Positions 59,293 through 64,000 of a stretch of 64,000 nucleotides of DNA are shown here, one piece after another. The position numbers were made by a program, and so were the translations under genes. Source of the stretch: Chloranthus sessilifolius (taxonomy: Eukaryota; Streptophyta; Magnoliopsida; Chloranthales; Chloranthaceae); assembly GCA_021018995.1 (NCBI GenBank), contig CM037595.1, positions 90,649,491 to 90,713,490 of the forward strand. Reading direction: 5' to 3'. The notes beneath the pieces were generated by a model. The model did no database searches, was not told the DNA's origin, and saw only the letters and a program-made list of their open reading frames with translations. Position 1 is the stretch's first letter. Every line of letters begins with the position of its first letter.

Positions 59293-59934
59293 GGGAGTTA
59301 GGGTTGTTTAATTGGAAGATGGAAGGGGATTTTCGTTCATTTGAAAATTTTCTATGTTTAAGTGAAAGGGCAACATGGTACTTTCACCCTTGCACCACCA
59401 TAGTCACTTCCTTTATACCCCATTTGGTCATTTCACATATTCTGACCACAATATCTATGTTATTCCACTCTGAAATCCGTGTCAATCCTCTTTTGTTGGC
59501 AGAAGCTTTTTTTTTTTTTGGAGATGAGCTGGCTGAAACTTTTGAAAAAGGTTATAAGAGCTTAAAACGATTCTCCACAGATCTTGTTTTGCTAAATTTC
59601 CCTTAAGCTGCGTTTGGGAATGTGAATTTGGATTTGGATCTCCTAAATCCAAATCTACCGTTTGGTTCCACATTTTTGTGTTTGGATTTGAATTTGGTAA
59701 ATTCATGAGAATTTAGAAATCCATATCTACATGTAAAAATGTGGATTTATAAATAACACCTCCCAGGCGTTATTTGAAAATCCAAATTTTATACCATCAT
59801 ATGATTGACTATGTTTTGTAAATAAAAAGTTATTATCCAGTACTATCATAAGTATGGTTCGACTTGATACTTGAGCCGCATGAGCCAAGTATTTTTAAGC
59901 TTAACTAATCTGATTGGGTTAGGCATGAGGCATC

Positions 59935-61070
59935 CCAAGGGTCAAAGGTTGACTTTAAGGTCAAACTTTGTTTTTTAATTAAAATTTTACTTGTTCTTAA
60001 ATTAACTCCTACAATTTGATAGCAAAAAAATCCATGTTGATCTATAATGTGATACTAGAGTCTCAATTTTATTAGTCAATAGTTTGACCTCTAGTTAAAC
60101 TTTGACTTTTGATCACTTTTGGTCAAACTTTGACTTTTACACCAAATTTATTTTTAGTCAAACTCAAAACCTGCTTATAGATAAAGTCTACTATTACATA
60201 AATTTATACCGTATCAGTGCAATTTTTCCTTAGTCAAAGTTTGACTCCTTGTCAAAGTACGATTTTTTATAAAAAGTTATAAATTTTAATTAGTGGACTA
60301 CTATAATTAAAAATATCTCGTATTGTTTAATTTATAACTTTAAAATACAATGCCTTATTTTTAGTGGTCAAAGTTTGACTTTTACACAATTTATTTTTAG
60401 TCAAACTCGAAACCTGCTTATAGATAGAGTCTACTACTACAAAAATTTATACCGTATTAGTGCAATTTCTTCGTGATCAAAGTTTCACTTCTTGTCAAAG
60501 TTTGATTTTCTATAAAAAAATTATAAATTTTAATTAGTGGAATAATATAATTTAAAATATCTATTATTGTTTAATTTTTAACTTTAAAATATATTGCCCT
60601 ATTTTTATTGGTCAAAGTTTGACTAAAAGGTCGAACTTTGACTTTTACATAAAATTTATTTTTAGTTAAACTCGAAACCTACTTATAGATAGAGCCTACT
60701 ACTATATAAATTTATATTGTATCAGTGCAAATTTTCCTTGGTCAAAATTTGACTTTTTTCAAAGTTCGATTTCCTATAAAAAATTATAAATTGTAATTAG
60801 TGGAATGCTATAATTAAAAATATCTATCATTGTTTAATTTATAATTTAAAAATACATTGTCTCATTTTTATTGATCAAAGTTTTACTTTTAGTCAAAATT
60901 TGGCTTTAGTTCAAATTTGAGAAGTGTATCTTGATGGTAGATAATGCTTATTACTGTATTATTTGTATTTTGGTAGTAAATTTTTTTATCTGTGATCAAA
61001 GTTTGATATTTGGTCAAACTTTGATTTTATAACATAATTTTTATTCCACTTATGTAATTACACTTCTATG
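59935..61070. repeat. GTCAAA-rich tandem array, period about 243-265 bp
   Basis: The word CTGCTTATAGATA (or CTACTTATAGATA) recurs at about 60171, 60414 and 60679. Each unit has GTCAAAGTTTGACTTTT words, a ACCGTATCAGTGCAATTT-like stretch and ATTATAAATTTTAATTAGTGG. A partial fourth copy reaches 61070. TTGACT (the W-box core) is present several times per unit. Confidence 0.9.
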
Positions 61071-61130
61071 TTATCAAATAAGATAAATCAATTTTCAATA
61101 AAAGGAAAACCGACCCTAAGTTGAAAACCG

Positions 61131-61180
<50 letters not shown>

Positions 61181-61184
61181 AAAA

Positions 61185-61475
61185 GGTGTCCGTCCTCCAA
61201 GCTTCCACGTGGCACCTAAAATATTGCTTCGATGCCACGTGGAGCTCGGGTGCATTGCTTAGATCATCTTTGAAAAAAATAATAATTGAAAGCTCATCTC
61301 CACCGTATGTTTTTTGAACCGTGAAATGTAGACTAATGAAACTTGTCAAACTTTGACTTATAGGTTTAAAAAGTTTTTTTCAAAATTTCTTTTTTTTAAT
61401 ATTGATCTAAATCGTCCACTTGTGCTCCATGTGTATCTTGGAGGAACGTTACCGTCCTCCATTGGAGGACCTAAC
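61185..61475. mobile_element. MITE-like insert with CCTCCAAG and CACGTGG words
   Basis: The left part GTCCGTCCTCCAAG and CCACGTGGCACC, and the right part GTGCTCCATGTG and CTTGGAGGAAC, are inverted with mismatches. The TTTTTTGAACCGTGAAATGTAG word recurs in diverged form near 36585. Borders approximate. Confidence 0.55.
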
Positions 61476-61480
61476 TGGCT

Positions 61481-61517
<37 letters not shown>

Positions 61518-61902
61518 AAAAATTCCAAAATAAATTGGTTCTATTTCGGTTCAAGGGGTGGGGAGTTCGGTTAACCGAACTCAAAGCATTTCGATTATGG
61601 TTCAATTTTAGGTGAACTGACACCAAAATCGAAATTTTCAGTTTCGATTTTGGTTCGGCTCTTCGAACTTGCACCCCTATATAGAATAAAGAAAATCAAT
61701 GAAATATAAATTATTTTAAAAAAATAAATATAGCCAAATGAAGTATCTATAAATCCTTAGGTTAAATCCTAATGCAATCCTTAAACATCCAAATAAGAGA
61801 TTTGCAAATCCAAATATTTCAAATTCTGAATTTAAAACACCTAAATTTGAAATGCTTAGATTTGAAATTCTCAAATGCAAATGCTTGTTCCCAAACGCAA
61901 CC

Positions 61903-62415
61903 TAGTAGAAAACAAGGGCTACTTTCAAAAATTATTGTGGTTAGACATTTTGATTAAAAATATTAACAAACAATCTCTCCATCATTTAATTCAAATAAAT
62001 CCCATATATTATTAATTTTTAATTCCTTTGAATTAGATGATAGAAATTAAACCCAATTTTCTTTTTGCGTACCATAGATCTTCAAATCAAGGTATCAAAT
62101 ATCGGCTGATACCAATACGTATCGGTATCAATATCGACTGATATGTATCGAGTATCGGCTGATACGTATCTAGTATTGGCTGATACTTATATTTTTAATT
62201 TTAATAATTATTTTTTAAATAGGCACGTATCTGTATCGATCGATTCATTTTTATTTTATTTTATATAAAATAAAATAAAAATGACCCGACTACGAAGAGC
62301 ATCGATGCTCGGGTCGGCTGCCTAGTACCAACTCTTTGCCCTTATCCGCACAGCACGTACACAGCATAAACGCAGCAGCTTTAAGACTTCGAGCAAACGT
62401 TCGCAGAAGACCGAC
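61903..62415. other. Spacer with a TATCGG-rich repeat fragment
   Basis: At 62090-62250, words such as TATCGGCTGATACC, TATCGACTGATATG and GTATCTGTATCGATCG recur; they match the fragment at 30255-30450. The GC content then rises (62285-62400) towards the promoter of the 62514 exon. Confidence 0.5.
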
Positions 62416-62424
62416 CTATAAATC
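62416..62424 (+). promoter_or_regulatory. TATA box upstream of the 62514 exon
   Basis: CTATAAATC lies about 90 bp upstream of the ATG, followed by a pyrimidine-rich leader (CTCCTTCCCCCC and TTTCATCTTCCCC) typical of plant transcription starts. Confidence 0.55.
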
Positions 62425-62513
62425 GATCTCCTTCCCCCCTTTCATCTTCCCCTTTTTCCCGCTCTACGATCAAAGCTCCAGAATCTGCCATATAGATTTA
62501 TAAGGGGTTTCTA

Positions 62514-62544
62514 ATGGAGTTTCCTTACTTGGAAACCGTTTTAG
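62514..62544 (+). CDS. Candidate short first exon of an unidentified gene
   Basis: The ATG is followed by ten codons (MEFPYLETVL) and a strong splice donor TTTTAG|GTAAAT, leaving phase 1. The TATA box, the leader and the T-rich sequence after the donor all look like a real gene start. I do not recognise the protein. The exon is far too short for a domain call. A possible acceptor near 62840 leads quickly to a stop, so the next exon may lie past a transposon or beyond the window. Confidence 0.45.
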
Positions 62545-63066
62545 GTAAATGAAGTTTTAATGTTTTGTTCTTAATCTCTGCTTTGTTTGATTTAATTTCC
62601 ATATCTTTTTCAGTGAACTTTAAATCATATTTTGGAATTCCTTGTTTATTTTTCTCTGCTATTTTATTTTTTTGTCTGTTCTCTTTGTAATGTTTGTGTT
62701 GCTGTTTCATTTTGTTGCTGATATTATGTTTTTGTTGCTAAAGAGGCATTCTTTATTTATTTATTTGCTTTGGGTTTGTTGAATGTGCTCATTTTTTAAC
62801 CTTGCTTCCATTTTATAAAAAAATTTAAAATTTTATTTTAGGGAGAGACTTCTGAATGCTTTTAAACGGATAGGGGAATGACCGCCCACTTTTACGCCCA
62901 CTTTTACGACAAGGGACACACATATTTGATCAATCCAAATAGTCCAAGTGACAGTCCATTATTGGCACATGTATCAGGAAAAGAATCATTCCTATAGGAA
63001 GATGAGAACCATCCAATTGGCGTGCATTAATATCAACAACTGTCCATATTAGAGTCACAGAAAGTT
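62545..63066 (+). other. Probable intron of the 62514 gene
   Basis: T-rich sequence (62545-62840) typical of a plant intron, followed at about 62870 by sequence without splice or coding signals. The minus-strand frame 62525-62710 is chance. The SINE at 63067 and the MITE at 63645 would lie in the same intron if the gene continues. Confidence 0.35.
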
Positions 63067-63270
63067 AACCTCAAGGGGTTAGGTGAGCTGGCCAGGTACC
63101 TGCTTCCAAAAGCAGGAGACCTGAGTTCGAATCCCCTCCCCCCTTTGAGGCCACCCTAGGGATTTATATCCTGTGCTGACCCGACATGTGCTGAATTTGG
63201 GGTGTGCATGTGCCCCTGGGATTAGGCGGGTGCTCTAAGAGGCCCGGATTCCCAGGTTATAAAAAAAAAG
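63067..63270 (+). mobile_element. SINE (family B) with 16-bp TSD
   Basis: The head has AGGTGAGCTGGCCAGGTA (A-box area) and AGACCTGAGTTCGAATCC (B-box). The body holds GAGGCCACCCTAGGGATTTA and TGCTGAATTTGGGGTGTGC, and an A tract ends it. AGAGTCACAGAAAGTT (63051-63066) and AGAGTCATAGAAAGTT (63271-63286) flank it with one mismatch. It is the best-preserved copy of this family here. Confidence 0.93.
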
Positions 63271-63644
63271 AGAGTCATAGAAAGTTCCGATTTGTGAATT
63301 ATTCGGGAATGAGTCAAGTTGGTTCAATTTGGGAAAATTCGGAAAACATTTTGGAATGCTTTTATCCCATTTCTTTTTTCCATTACAGTAACAATGATAG
63401 CCAATATTTAATGTCAAACGAACCTGGAATCTCCCCAATTTTACGACTAGAAGTAAAAATCTTGAGATCAAATTAGAATCATAGCCCCTAACTTACTAAC
63501 TACTATTATATCCACGAAAACTAGCTGATACTTGAAAGCAAAGACCTTCAAATCTCAACAAAGCAGAACAAATTACTTTGCTGCTAAATATAACTTCAAT
63601 TGGGAAAGCAAAACTAAAGATCAAAAGAGAAATAAAATTAGGGA

Positions 63645-63990
63645 CCAGACTGACTCTCATGATGGTCATTTAAACACCAAAATGGTGTTTAAACAGTCTT
63701 GCACCATCAATGGGTTAAGATGTGGGTGATCCGAACATCAAAGTGACAGATCATACATTGAGGTGCAACAGGCCCAAAAATGGTGTTGTAGGGAGATTTA
63801 TACTATCCGATCTATTTACTATAATATCAACTGCCATTTTTATTTTTAATGGCTGATATTAAAGTTTGTCAATCAGAGGGTGCCACATGGCATAATCATA
63901 AATTACCCTTCAATGGTGGGAGATAAAAAGTGACATTTTAATGGTGTAAGCTCATTTAAACATCATTTTGTGTTTAAATGTCGGCCAGGA
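63645..63990. mobile_element. MITE with long TIRs, at the window edge
   Basis: The left end GGTCATTTAAACACCAAAAT (63664) pairs with the inverse of CATTTAAACATCATTTTGTG (about 63954). The outermost bases CTCTCATGAT and CGGCCAGGAACC are less alike. Each TIR itself contains a short palindrome (ACACCAAAATGGTGT). The relative at 19728-20140 shares the interior. The TSD may lie past the window. Confidence 0.7.
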
Positions 63991-64000
63991 ACCATTATCC

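Larger units (their letters stand above)
59608..61902. mobile_element. Possible 2.3-kb DNA transposon with CTGCGTTTGGGAA TIRs
   Basis: CTGCGTTTGGGAAT at 59608 and TTCCCAAACGCAACC at 61888 form an inverted pair. Both ends are followed inward by AAATCCAAAT words. No transposase is seen, and the middle is a tandem array plus microsatellites and smaller inserts. No TSD is clear. Confidence 0.55.

Overview
This window is plant nuclear DNA, almost certainly from a flowering plant with a large, transposon-rich genome. The evidence is the AT-rich intergenic sequence, nested LTR retrotransposons of Athila and chromovirus type, hAT and Mutator DNA transposons, an L1-type LINE, tRNA-derived SINEs, many MITEs, long AT microsatellites, and two recognisable plant genes with plant-type splice sites. 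The species cannot be fixed from the sequence.

Layout. 219-14236 is a wrecked Athila-like Ty3/gypsy element: a left LTR, a tRNA-Asp-type primer binding site, decayed gag, reverse transcriptase, RNase H and integrase, and a right LTR that lies in the opposite orientation. Nested in it are a chromovirus fragment, two copies of one 8-bp-TSD MITE family, and a 2.9-kb LTR unit (8552-11437, exact 5-bp TSD) holding about 31 copies of a palindromic minisatellite. 15344-16677 is a probable DNA transposon with a SINE in it. 16826-21314 is a hAT element with an exact 8-bp TSD and a decayed transposase. 22954-23305 is the first exon of a plastid-type protein gene on the minus strand, and a 1.2-kb foldback element lies just upstream of it. 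28160-30050 is a decayed LINE. 34305-39585 is a Mutator-like element carrying a mudrA-type transposase and an Ulp1-type protease in convergent orientation, with three arrays of 20-bp palindromic units at its three non-coding positions. 39600-47396 holds MITEs and microsatellites. 47447-49530 is an apparently intact two-exon ROH1-family gene. 50181-62415 is again repeats, with tandem arrays at 54530-57005 and 59935-61070. A small first exon with a TATA box lies at 62416-62544. The window ends in a SINE and a MITE.

The cellular genes (ROH1-like, the NTF2-like/DUF2358-type exon and the candidate 62514 exon) have no visible joint pathway. Everything else is mobile or tandemly repeated DNA. The strongest candidate for something not well described is the three-array palindrome system of the Mutator-like element; the palindromic minisatellite of the LTR unit at 10368-11275 comes second. 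No CRISPR, operon or genuine tRNA/rRNA gene was seen. Gene and family names were assigned by recognition from memory, without database searches.
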